Assembly: GCA_002633315.1 (NCBI GenBank)
Contig: NWBN01000031.1
Location: forward strand, 310,001 to 374,000
From: Bacteroidales bacterium Phil6
GTDB lineage: Bacteria > Bacteroidota > Bacteroidia > Bacteroidales > F082
Direction of reading: 5' to 3'
Length of the DNA stretch: 64,000 bases
The translations under genes were made by a program, and so were the position numbers. The notes below the pieces were generated by a model, which ran no database searches, was not told the DNA's origin, and was given only the letters and a program-made list of their open reading frames with translations. Positions 19,465 through 26,968 of this stretch are shown one piece after another; position 1 is the stretch's first letter, and every line of letters starts with the position of its first letter.

Positions 19465-20052
19465 TTATTTGGTTTTAAGTTTGTTTACTATGGCTATGAT
19501 ATAACCCAATACTATGAACGCACCCGGTGCAAGAACGAAAATGAGTATGGTATTGGCATCTTCAGGTACTAATCTGAAATTGAAAATAGAACCGCTGCCA
19601 AGTATCTCACGTATGCTGCCGAGAATGGTAAGCGACATGGTGAAACCAAGACCCATTCCGAATCCGTCCAGTATGGATGGCCATACAGGATTCTTTGATG
19701 CAAAAGCTTCCGCTCTTCCCAATACAATGCAATTTACTACTATAAGAGGAATGAAAAGTCCCAAAGTTTCATATATCGAAGGTACGTATGCCTGCATCGC
19801 TAACTGTACTACGGTGACAAATGATGCAATGACGACTATGAAACAAGGGATGCGTACTTTGTCAGGAATGAAATTCTTGAGTAAAGAAATACAAAGGTTG
19901 GACATTGTCAATACGAATGTCGTTGCCAATCCCATCGACATGCCGTTGATGGCGCTTGTCGTGGTGGCGAGGGTGGGGCAACAGCCCAAAAGTAGCACTA
20001 ATATGGGATTCTCCTTTATAAGTCCTTTGGTGAAATTTTGCCAGTTATTCAT
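19465..20052 (-). CDS. rnfE: Rnf complex subunit E
   Basis: This six-span membrane subunit (NqrD/RnfE family) has about 195 residues from the start chosen. ATG 20052 (MNNWQNFTKGLIKENPILV) is preferred over the longer reading frame because it has an unusually good ribosome-binding site (GGAGGAG) and begins exactly where the family does. It overlaps the end of rnfG by 8 nt, suggesting translational coupling. The motifs LLGCCPTLATTTSAING and PLIVVNCIVLGRAEAFA carry the conserved cysteines that pair with RnfA around the membrane iron-sulfur centre. Confidence 0.95.
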   Translation of the reverse strand: MNNWQNFTKGLIKENPILVLLLGCCPTLATTTSAINGMSMGLATTFVLTMSNLCISLLKNFIPDKVRIPCFIVVIASFVTVVQLAMQAYVPSIYETLGLFIPLIVVNCIVLGRAEAFASKNPVWPSILDGFGMGLGFTMSLTILGSIREILGSGSIFNFRLVPEDANTILIFVLAPGAFIVLGYIIAIVNKLKTK

Positions 20053-20635
20053 TGTCTCCTCCTTTCTTGATAAAGCTGTCGCGGTTGGCGGCAAAGCCTT
20101 TGGTGGCATTCTCTACTGCTTCAGAGAAAGCTCGCGAACTGATGGTGGCTGCCGTGATGGCATCTACATCGCCTCCGTCTTTCTTCACTTTAAGATTAAA
20201 TGTGGCAGGATTCTTGCCGTTGTATTGTGATTTGAACTTTTCGTTAACCATATTGGCTCCGAGACCCGGTGTCTCACTTTGTGTGAGTACCGAAATGTTG
20301 TTTATGGTGCCGTCTGCGAGGACTCCTACCATCAATTCTATTTTGCCGCTGAAACCTTTACCTGATGATGCTTTGATGGCTGCTCCTATGAGTGAACCGC
20401 TGTCATCGTATGCTACATTGTATATCATGTCATCTATAGTGTCGGTTTCTATTTTTGCAATGACGGCATCGGTTTTCAATACCGTGTTGATAGCCGTTTC
20501 ATTTTTTTCTTTTTCTACTTTGTCTATGCCGGGTTTTGTCATGTTATAGAAAAATCCCAGCACACCTCCCGACACCATGGTGATGACGGCGAGGCTGATT
20601 AGCATGTTGCCTAATGTTGATTCTTTCTTTGCCAT
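20045..20635 (-). CDS. rnfG: Rnf complex subunit G (FMN-binding)
   Basis: This 196-residue protein has one N-terminal membrane helix (residues 9-30) and an outer-face FMN-binding domain, as in RnfG/NqrC. The family pattern SETPGLGANM is present. The FMN-attachment region reads DAITAATISSRAF: the acceptor threonine (TAAT) is kept, but the usual glycine two residues before it is alanine. It lies between rnfD (23 bp upstream) and rnfE (8-nt overlap). The family places covalent FMN here in the electron path from RnfB to NAD+. Confidence 0.95.
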   Translation of the reverse strand: MAKKESTLGNMLISLAVITMVSGGVLGFFYNMTKPGIDKVEKEKNETAINTVLKTDAVIAKIETDTIDDMIYNVAYDDSGSLIGAAIKASSGKGFSGKIELMVGVLADGTINNISVLTQSETPGLGANMVNEKFKSQYNGKNPATFNLKVKKDGGDVDAITAATISSRAFSEAVENATKGFAANRDSFIKKGGDNE

Positions 20636-20658
20636 AATGTAATTTTTAAAGATTCAAC

Positions 20659-21651
20659 TTATTTCTTCACCACACCGAAGCGTTTTGGCTTGAAACCTTT
20701 ATTAATTAATGGTACGAATGCATTCATGATAAGAATGGCGAATGACATTCCTTCAGGATATGCTCCCCATAAACGTATTATTATCGTCAACGCACCTACT
20801 CCTATGGAGAAGACTATTTTTCCTCCCATGGTCATAGGTGTAGTCACCATGTCTGTTGCCATGAAGAAAGCACCAAGCAGGAGACCTCCACTGAGGATAT
20901 GATAAAGGGGATTTACATATTGAGCAGGATTGATAAGCCAACATATTCCGGCGATGATAGCTACTGTGGCAATGATAATGACCGGAGTTTGCCAGTCTAT
21001 CACTCTTCTTATGATGAGGAAAAGACCGCCAATAAGTATGGCAATGGCGCACATCTCAGCCAATGAACCTCCTCTGTTGCCTATCAAGAAATCTATATAA
21101 TCTATGTTTTTAGTAATCTCTTCCACGGTAAGCCCTTGTGCCAGTCCTTCTTTCAGGATACCGAGTGGGGTGGGACCTGTCACGGCATCGAGTACTGTGT
21201 TGCTGAAGACAGGATGAGGAACCGGCCATGTCGTCATGGCTACAGGGAATGAGATGAGCATAAAAACACGACCTACTAATGCAGGGTTGAACGGATTCTT
21301 TCCCAATCCGCCAAACGACATTTTGGCAATACCTATTGATACGGCAGCACCTATGACGAGCATCCACCATGGAATGTTGGCAGGTACGTTGAATGCCAGG
21401 AGCATTCCTGTAACAAGTGCAGAACCGTCGCTGATGGTGTTGGGTCCTTTTATCATGTATTTTTGTATCAGCCATTCTATCAGAAGACACGACGCTACCG
21501 ATATTGCTACAACTCTTAAAGCATTGAGTCCGAAGAAATAAATCGATACTAAAAACATTGGCAGCATGGCAATCACCACGCTATACATTATCTTTTTTGT
21601 ACTTTCTTCTCCATGAACATGTGGAGAACCTGATATGGTAAATTGATTCAT
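20659..21651 (-). CDS. rnfD: Rnf complex subunit D
   Basis: This is a 330-residue multi-span subunit of the NqrB/RnfD family. It contains GKNPFNPALVGRVF, the FMN-binding segment DAVTGPTPLG and the late motif LGAFFMATDMVTTPMT. The FMN-site consensus is usually SGATPL; here it is TGPTPL with the acceptor threonine kept. The gene starts 8 nt after rnfC. Together with RnfA and RnfE it forms the membrane part that couples electron flow to ion export. It is homologous to NqrB at 110-1264. Confidence 0.96.
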   Translation of the reverse strand: MNQFTISGSPHVHGEESTKKIMYSVVIAMLPMFLVSIYFFGLNALRVVAISVASCLLIEWLIQKYMIKGPNTISDGSALVTGMLLAFNVPANIPWWMLVIGAAVSIGIAKMSFGGLGKNPFNPALVGRVFMLISFPVAMTTWPVPHPVFSNTVLDAVTGPTPLGILKEGLAQGLTVEEITKNIDYIDFLIGNRGGSLAEMCAIAILIGGLFLIIRRVIDWQTPVIIIATVAIIAGICWLINPAQYVNPLYHILSGGLLLGAFFMATDMVTTPMTMGGKIVFSIGVGALTIIIRLWGAYPEGMSFAILIMNAFVPLINKGFKPKRFGVVKK

Positions 21652-21659
21652 GACTTCTC

Positions 21660-23009
21660 TTATTTCTGATTACGTGAACGAATGATTTGTCCTGTCTTTG
21701 CTTTTCCGAATCTTATATAATCGAGCAAAGGTATGTTGGCAGGGCAAGTGAACTCACATGAACCGCATTCTATGCAATCCATAATGTTATGACTTTCGGT
21801 ACTTTCAAAGTCTTTTTGTCTCGACACTCTGCACAAATAGTAAGGTTCGAGACCCATAGGACATGCCTGTATGCATTTGCCACAACGGATGCAGTTACCT
21901 ACTGTTCGAGGTTGTGCATCTTTGACATTGAGCATTAGGATGCCCGATGTACCTTTTATTACTGGGAAGTCTGTCACCGATACTGATTTTCCCATCATGG
22001 GACCACCGTTGATGACGTTGGCGGTATCCTCAGGCAAGCCACCGCAGGCCTCAATAAGCAGGTTGGCAGGCGTTCCTATCCTTACCTCCAGGTTGGCAGG
22101 TCTTTTTAATGATTTGCCTGTCACAGTCACTATACGCGAGATAAGAGGTTTGTTTTTCTGTACAGCCTCGTAAATTGCGTATGTGGAAGCAACGTTGACG
22201 ACAACGCACCCGGTCTCTATAGGCAGTTTGCCGGATGGCACCTCACGTCCTGTGGTCGCCTTGATAAGTTGTTTCTCACCGCCCTGTGGATACTTGGTCT
22301 TTAACAATTGTACCTCAATACCATTATAATAGCTGTCGCTTTTTATCATCTTATCAAGATACCTTGCTGCATCTATCTTGTTTTTCTCAATGCCTATCAA
22401 TGCCTTAGGTGCATCGACGGCTTTCATCAGTATTTTTACGCCAATAAGAAACTGCTCTGCTCTTTCGAGAAGCAGTCTGTTGTCACAGGTGAGATAAGGC
22501 TCACATTCTGCGGCATTTATTATTACGAAATCTGCTTTTTTGTCTTTGGGAATAGATAGTTTCACGTATGTTGGGAATGTAGCTCCTCCCATACCTACTA
22601 TGCCGTGAGTTTTGACTCTTTCGATTATCTCTTCTCTTGACAGTGTGATGTCTCTTATGATGGTGTCGCTTGTGTCGATTCCTTCTGCCCATTCATCACC
22701 TTCCACATCGATAAAGACTGCTGGTTTACGATAGCCTGTATGGTCCATCACCTCGTCTATTTTAGCCACCTTGCCACTTACCGAAGAGTGTACATTTGCT
22801 GAGATAAATCCTTTGGCTGTACCTATAAGCTGACCTGTTTTCACTGTATCGCCCTTGTTGACGATGACTTCAGCGGGAGCTCCTAAACACTGTCCGAGTG
22901 GTATTATCACTTGTTTAGGTATGGGGAACCTTTCGATAGGTCGATCCGACGAAAGTTTGTTTTCTTCCGGATGAACACCACCTTTAGGGAATGTTTTTAT
23001 TGGATTCAT
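21660..23009 (-). CDS. rnfC: Rnf complex subunit C (NADH/Fe-S subunit)
   Basis: This 449-residue peripheral subunit is where Rnf meets NAD(H) and FMN. The N-terminal part carries a biotinyl-like sandwich stretch (VNKGDTVKTGQLIG) and the NuoF-like glycine-rich motif GIVGMGGATFPTYVKL (about residue 137), followed by INAAECEPYLTCD. Near the C-terminus are two 4Fe-4S motifs, CIRCGKCIQACPMGLEP and CIECGSCEFTCPANIPL. It begins 1 nt after rnfB and ends 8 nt before rnfD. The length is typical of the shorter RnfC form without the long alanine-rich tail of gammaproteobacteria. Confidence 0.97.
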   Translation of the reverse strand: MNPIKTFPKGGVHPEENKLSSDRPIERFPIPKQVIIPLGQCLGAPAEVIVNKGDTVKTGQLIGTAKGFISANVHSSVSGKVAKIDEVMDHTGYRKPAVFIDVEGDEWAEGIDTSDTIIRDITLSREEIIERVKTHGIVGMGGATFPTYVKLSIPKDKKADFVIINAAECEPYLTCDNRLLLERAEQFLIGVKILMKAVDAPKALIGIEKNKIDAARYLDKMIKSDSYYNGIEVQLLKTKYPQGGEKQLIKATTGREVPSGKLPIETGCVVVNVASTYAIYEAVQKNKPLISRIVTVTGKSLKRPANLEVRIGTPANLLIEACGGLPEDTANVINGGPMMGKSVSVTDFPVIKGTSGILMLNVKDAQPRTVGNCIRCGKCIQACPMGLEPYYLCRVSRQKDFESTESHNIMDCIECGSCEFTCPANIPLLDYIRFGKAKTGQIIRSRNQK

Positions 23010-23010
23010 G

Positions 23011-23886
23011 CTAATTTTTTACTTCGTTATTAACTGATTCTTTATTTTCTTCTTTTGGTTTTCTTGGAGGGAAGTTTACCTCAATGATGCTTCCTCTCGG
23101 GCACACCTCAACACATTTGCGGCATGACTTGCATTTTGCAGGGTCGATATATGCCAGATTGCCACGCATCTCTATTGCTTCGAAAGGACATGTCTTGAAA
23201 CATTTCTGGCAGCCGATACAACTGACTTTACAGTTCTTCATGGCAATGGCGCCTTTCTCTACGTTCATGCAGCTGACATAAACTCTGCGGTCGTTTTTGC
23301 CGCGTGGACGTATCTCGATGATGTTGCGTGGACATACTTTGGTACATGCACCGCATGCCACACATCTTTCCGGGTCCACTACGGGAAGTCCGGTGACGCC
23401 GTCGATGTGTATGGCATCGAAAGGACATGCCTTGACACAGTCGCCGAGACCGAGACATCCGTTGGGACAGCCGTTCTCTCCGGCGTATAAGGTGTTGGCA
23501 AATGCACAGATGTCGGCACCTTCGTAATGTACTTTTGACGGGGCATTCTCACAACTGCCGTTGCAACGTACCACTGCAATCTTGGGTTCTTCCGCTTCCA
23601 CTGTCAATTGAAGTATGTCGGCAACCTTCTGCATGTCGGAACTCGGACAATGCAAGCCTGCCAGACTCTTCTTTTCTGCTGCCGCCTTGACACATGCTTC
23701 TGCAAAGTTGCGACAACCGGCATAACCGCAACCACCGCAGTTGGCTCCTGCCAATGCCGATTCCACTTCATCAATCAATGGATTTTCTTCTACTTTGAAT
23801 TTTTGGGCAATAAAATACAAGATAATTGCCAGAATTCCTCCCATTACCCCTAAAACTATTAGGGAATACAATAAGACTCCGTTCAC
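23011..23886 (-). CDS. rnfB: Rnf complex subunit B (ferredoxin-type)
   Basis: This 291-residue subunit accepts electrons from reduced ferredoxin. It has an N-terminal membrane helix (residues 5-27), then the Fe-S domain motif CGGCGYAGCRNFAEAC, then ferredoxin-like clusters: CPNGCLGLGDCVKACPFDAI, CVACGACTKVCPRNI, CIGCQKCFKTCPFEAI and CKSCRKCVEVCPRGSI. These are the multiple 4Fe-4S sites of the longer RnfB type found in Bacteroidetes and clostridia. A -7/-33 promoter lies 70-100 bp upstream, inside the gap after the rseC-like gene, so rnfBCDGEA can be transcribed on its own. Confidence 0.97.
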   Translation of the reverse strand: MNGVLLYSLIVLGVMGGILAIILYFIAQKFKVEENPLIDEVESALAGANCGGCGYAGCRNFAEACVKAAAEKKSLAGLHCPSSDMQKVADILQLTVEAEEPKIAVVRCNGSCENAPSKVHYEGADICAFANTLYAGENGCPNGCLGLGDCVKACPFDAIHIDGVTGLPVVDPERCVACGACTKVCPRNIIEIRPRGKNDRRVYVSCMNVEKGAIAMKNCKVSCIGCQKCFKTCPFEAIEMRGNLAYIDPAKCKSCRKCVEVCPRGSIIEVNFPPRKPKEENKESVNNEVKN

Positions 23887-23954
23887 TGTTTATGAATTTT
23901 TATGTTATTAGATTGTACATTTTCAATCATGGACATGTTCTGCCTTTTTGTCTG

Positions 23955-23985
23955 CAAAATTAAACCCATCTTTTGATATTTCAAA
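23955..23985 (-). promoter_or_regulatory. Promoter of rnfBCDGEA
   Basis: On the minus strand TAATTTTG (23962-23955) matches the Bacteroidetes -7 consensus, and TTTG (23985-23982) lies 19 nt further upstream. The predicted leader to rnfB is about 60 nt. Confidence 0.6.
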
Positions 23986-23986
23986 A

Positions 23987-24430
23987 TTAAATTTGATTAA
24001 TCTTGTTTCCTTGCGTTAAAACTTCATATTTGAATTGTTTCTTTATCTTGTTTCGGAAAAGATAAAGGACAAAATAATATATCCCTACTACAGTAAGGGC
24101 TGCAAGGGCAACGTATAAGTCATTCATGCCCATGACGCTGAATAATAATATCATAAATATCAACAAGACTGCCGGGACAATGTATGCATACAACACGGCT
24201 TTGTTGCCTTGTCTTGCGCTCATTCTGATGCTTACCGGTTGTCCTATACTGTATTCTTCACCATTTTCAACAGAGATGACAAGTTCTTTTTCTGCCATGT
24301 CTGCCACATTGCATGCTGATTTTATATTGCAACCTCCGCATGCTCCGGATGATACGATTTTTACTTTTATCTCCTTATCCGTTACTTCCGATACTACTCC
24401 CGGGTGTGATACATACTCTATTGCCATCAT
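23987..24430 (-). CDS. rseC: SoxR-reducing system / RseC family membrane protein
   Basis: This is a protein of about 147 residues. The start is placed at ATG 24430 (or 24427), because the predicted -7 box at 24450-24457 rules out the longer reading. A short N-terminal region carries four cysteines in the RseC pattern SGACGGCNIKSAC. Two membrane helices follow (around VLYAYIVPAVLLIFMILLF and LYVALAALTVVGIYYFVLYL), then a basic tail. RseC-like proteins accompany rnf genes in many bacteria; in Escherichia coli the family takes part in reducing SoxR together with Rsx/Rnf. Its partner in this organism is unknown. Confidence 0.85.
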   Translation of the reverse strand: MMAIEYVSHPGVVSEVTDKEIKVKIVSSGACGGCNIKSACNVADMAEKELVISVENGEEYSIGQPVSIRMSARQGNKAVLYAYIVPAVLLIFMILLFSVMGMNDLYVALAALTVVGIYYFVLYLFRNKIKKQFKYEVLTQGNKINQI

Positions 24431-24449
24431 TCCTGATAATTTCAACATG

Positions 24450-24457
24450 CAAAAATA
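24450..24457 (-). promoter_or_regulatory. -7 box of the rseC-like gene
   Basis: TATTTTTG on the minus strand matches TAnnTTTG. It lies 20 nt before ATG 24430. No clear -33 element was seen at the expected distance. Confidence 0.45.
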
Positions 24458-24464
24458 AACTTTT

Positions 24465-24496
24465 TTTGTTGACAATCGGCAATTTTACTATTTTTG
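24465..24496 (+). promoter_or_regulatory. Promoter of the yihY-like gene, overlapping the rseC promoter region
   Basis: TTTG (24465-24468) is followed 20 nt later by the -7 box TATTTTTG (24489-24496). The box ends only 5 nt before the ATG at 24502, so the transcript would be nearly leaderless. This promoter and that of the divergent rseC-like gene share about 50 bp. Confidence 0.55.
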
Positions 24497-24501
24497 CCAC
24501 T

Positions 24502-25470
24502 ATGAACAAGATTAAAACAAAATACAACAGATATAAACGCATTTACAAAATACTTATAGCCAAATTGGTGAGGTTGTTGCGTATCGTCAAACTGCCGGGT
24601 TTTGAAGGTATGCCTCTTTATGATGTCCTGGTATATTTTGTCAATGGATTTACAAAAGGTTATCTTCTCGACAGGGCTGCCGCTGTCGCGTTTAATGTGT
24701 TCCTTGCCATTTTTCCTGCTGTGATGGTGCTTTTTACCATAATACCTTATCTTCATATAGATGAGGCTTATGAGGTTTTACTCAATACTTTGTCTGATAT
24801 GTTGCCGGGTGAAGCGTACGGTTTGGTGGAAACTACAATAACAGAAATAGTTTCAATAGAGCGAGGCGGACTTTTTTCAATAGGTATCCTTCTTGCTTTT
24901 TATTTTAGTATAAGTGCAGTGACGGCTTTCTTTCGTGGCTTTGACATGAGCGTTAACCGCATAGGTTCCATGTCATGGTTCCAAAAACAGTTCAATGCTG
25001 CTTTTGTGATGATAATACTTGTTGTGTTGTTGATATCCTCGACAATACTTATCGCCATGGGAAATACTGTCATCTCAAAAGTATTCGTCGAGATTGATAT
25101 AAGTAATAAATTCGTCATTTTTATTACAAAGTTGATACAATGGCTGCTTACGGTGTTCATGCTTCTTGTTGCTGTATCAGTGTTGTATTATTTTGCCAAT
25201 CCTAAGAGAATAAGGTTTAAGATCTTTACTCCGGGTTCACTTCTGTTTACAGGTCTTTTCATTGTCGGCACTATCGCTTTTAAAGTATATATCAACAATT
25301 TCTCTCGTTACAATGCTCTTTATGGTTCTATAGGAGGTTTGTTGATATTTTTGCTTTGGATGTATTTTAACTGTATTCTTATTTTAATTGGCTATGAACT
25401 TAACATAAGTATTGCCATGGTAAAACAAAAAGGCAATAATGATACTATTTTTGTTGAGGATTTGAAATGA
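24502..25470 (+). CDS. YihY/virulence factor BrkB family membrane protein
   Basis: This protein of about 322 residues has a basic N-terminal stretch (MNKIKTKYNRYKR) and six predicted membrane helices. Family signatures are RAAAVAFNVFLAIFPAVMVLF (first half), FSISAVTAFFRGFDMSVNR and YNALYGSIGGLLIFLLWMYF near the end. The start was moved to ATG 24502; a longer frame would run through the promoter region. The YihY family (once called ribonuclease BN in error) is thought to be a membrane transporter of unknown substrate. It is followed by a MATE exporter gene with its own -7 box. Confidence 0.9.
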   Translation: MNKIKTKYNRYKRIYKILIAKLVRLLRIVKLPGFEGMPLYDVLVYFVNGFTKGYLLDRAAAVAFNVFLAIFPAVMVLFTIIPYLHIDEAYEVLLNTLSDMLPGEAYGLVETTITEIVSIERGGLFSIGILLAFYFSISAVTAFFRGFDMSVNRIGSMSWFQKQFNAAFVMIILVVLLISSTILIAMGNTVISKVFVEIDISNKFVIFITKLIQWLLTVFMLLVAVSVLYYFANPKRIRFKIFTPGSLLFTGLFIVGTIAFKVYINNFSRYNALYGSIGGLLIFLLWMYFNCILILIGYELNISIAMVKQKGNNDTIFVEDLK

Positions 25471-25499
25471 CGATATTTTTATCTTTTGTCAATATTTAC

Positions 25500-25507
25500 T
25501 AATTTTG
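25500..25507 (+). promoter_or_regulatory. -7 box of the MATE exporter gene
   Basis: TAATTTTG matches the Bacteroidetes -7 consensus 29 nt before the ATG at 25536. No well-spaced -33 element is evident. Confidence 0.4.
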
Positions 25508-25535
25508 TCCCGTTTTTTTGTTGTAATAATTGGAA

Positions 25536-26864
25536 ATGAAGTTTGGAATAAATGATTGCGGGTCTGTTGTTGAAAAACGGTTTTTAGGTTATGCCTTGCC
25601 GAGTATAGTGGGCATGTTGATTGTTTCATTTCAAATGATGATAGACGGCATATTTGTCAGCAAGGGTGTTGGCGCATTAGGTCTTGCGGCTGTCAACATT
25701 TCCATGCCTTTGATTAATGCACTTCTCAGCGTTTGCATCATGATAGTTTCCGGTGGTGTCGTTATTGCCGGTATCGCCAAAGGCAGTGGTGATGATGCTC
25801 TCGCTCGCGGATTCACAACTCTGACATTTGTATTGCTGCTTGGAACCTGTCTTTTTATGTCTGCTGTCTTGATGTTGAATATCAAGGATATATGTTATTT
25901 GTTGGGCAGTGACGACAATACATATCCTTATGTCAGGACATATCTCGGAATACTTGTTGCCTTTTTCTTTTTTTATTGCATACCCAATTTTACAGAGGCC
26001 TTTACCCGTTTCGTTGACAAACCCAACTGGGTGTTTGTCAGTGGTGTGATATGTTGTGTAGTCAACGTGGTTCTTGATTATTTTTTTGTGATACGCTGGC
26101 AGTGGGGCATGAGTGGTGCTGCTTATGCTACTGTCATAGCCAATACTTCGGCAGCTGTGGTGCTTGCTCCAAATCTTAAGATGGGTAGGATAAGAGGAGG
26201 TTTGAAAGATATATGGAGAGTGTTTTACAATGGCAGTTCCGAAATGTTGACGGCAGTGTCGTCGGCAGTGACGATGTGTGCTTTTAACATAGTGCTGATG
26301 AATGATATAGGAGCCAAAGGCGTGGCTGCCTTTACTATTGTGTATTATATGAATATGATAGTCAATATGTCGATATTCGGACTGTCTCAGGCTTTGTATC
26401 CTCTTATGTCGTATGGACTCGGAGCAGGAAATTATGATATGATACGTCGTCTTCTCGGTGTGTCAATGAAAACAAGCGCTGTGATAGGAGTGTCGGTATT
26501 CATTGTAATACAGTTGTTTAAACGTCCGATAATAAGGGTGTTTTCCAATGACGATACAGTGCTTTTTTCTCTTGCGGTCACGGCAGCTACATACGTTACA
26601 TTGCATTATCTTGTGTCGTTTGTCAATATATTGGGAAGCAGTTTCCATACAGCAGTGGAAAAACCGTTGGAGTCGGTGGCGATAGCATTATGCCGTTCGT
26701 TGATATTCGTGCTTATACCTCTTTTTGTATTGCCTCGTTATATAGGCGACATGGGTATATGGATAGCAATGCCTGTGGCTGAAGTCGCGACTTTATTTGT
26801 GACTGTGCCTCTGATGATAAAGTCAATGCGACGACTGCACCGAAATCTTGCAACTGTTTTATGA
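25536..26864 (+). CDS. MATE family efflux transporter
   Basis: This inner-membrane exporter has about 442 residues and 12 predicted membrane helices in two homologous halves. The first helix region reads RFLGYALPSIVGMLIVSFQMMIDGIFVSKGVG, typical of the DinF/MepA side of the MATE family; the second half repeats the pattern around SEMLTAVSSAVTMCAFNIV. MATE proteins export cationic drugs or metabolites in exchange for Na+ or H+. ATG 25536 is used rather than an upstream TTG. A convergent terminator separates it from the next gene. The substrate cannot be predicted. Confidence 0.93.
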   Translation: MKFGINDCGSVVEKRFLGYALPSIVGMLIVSFQMMIDGIFVSKGVGALGLAAVNISMPLINALLSVCIMIVSGGVVIAGIAKGSGDDALARGFTTLTFVLLLGTCLFMSAVLMLNIKDICYLLGSDDNTYPYVRTYLGILVAFFFFYCIPNFTEAFTRFVDKPNWVFVSGVICCVVNVVLDYFFVIRWQWGMSGAAYATVIANTSAAVVLAPNLKMGRIRGGLKDIWRVFYNGSSEMLTAVSSAVTMCAFNIVLMNDIGAKGVAAFTIVYYMNMIVNMSIFGLSQALYPLMSYGLGAGNYDMIRRLLGVSMKTSAVIGVSVFIVIQLFKRPIIRVFSNDDTVLFSLAVTAATYVTLHYLVSFVNILGSSFHTAVEKPLESVAIALCRSLIFVLIPLFVLPRYIGDMGIWIAMPVAEVATLFVTVPLMIKSMRRLHRNLATVL

Positions 26865-26911
26865 TTTATGATTCTTTTTCAAGTTTTACATTCATATTTT
26901 ATTGAAAAGTA

Positions 26912-26947
26912 AAAGGCAGAACACCTTTTATCATGTATTCTGCCTTT
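26912..26947. terminator. Terminator hairpin between convergent genes
   Basis: A 10-bp stem (AAAGGCAGAA / TTCTGCCTTT) surrounds a 16-nt loop. It lies between the MATE gene and the minus-strand gene ending at 26969, and may serve both, although the T runs are short. Confidence 0.55.
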
Positions 26948-26968
26948 GCCTGTTGTTACAAACGAAAT

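Noticed and set aside
19514..20230. 238-codon open frame antisense to rnfE/rnfG
   Set aside because: It covers two well-supported rnf genes with overlapping ends; no start context or family match. A shadow frame.
20052..20549. 165-codon open frame antisense to rnfG
   Set aside because: Inside rnfG, whose FMN-binding and membrane features are clear; Ser/Pro-rich composition is typical of shadow frames.
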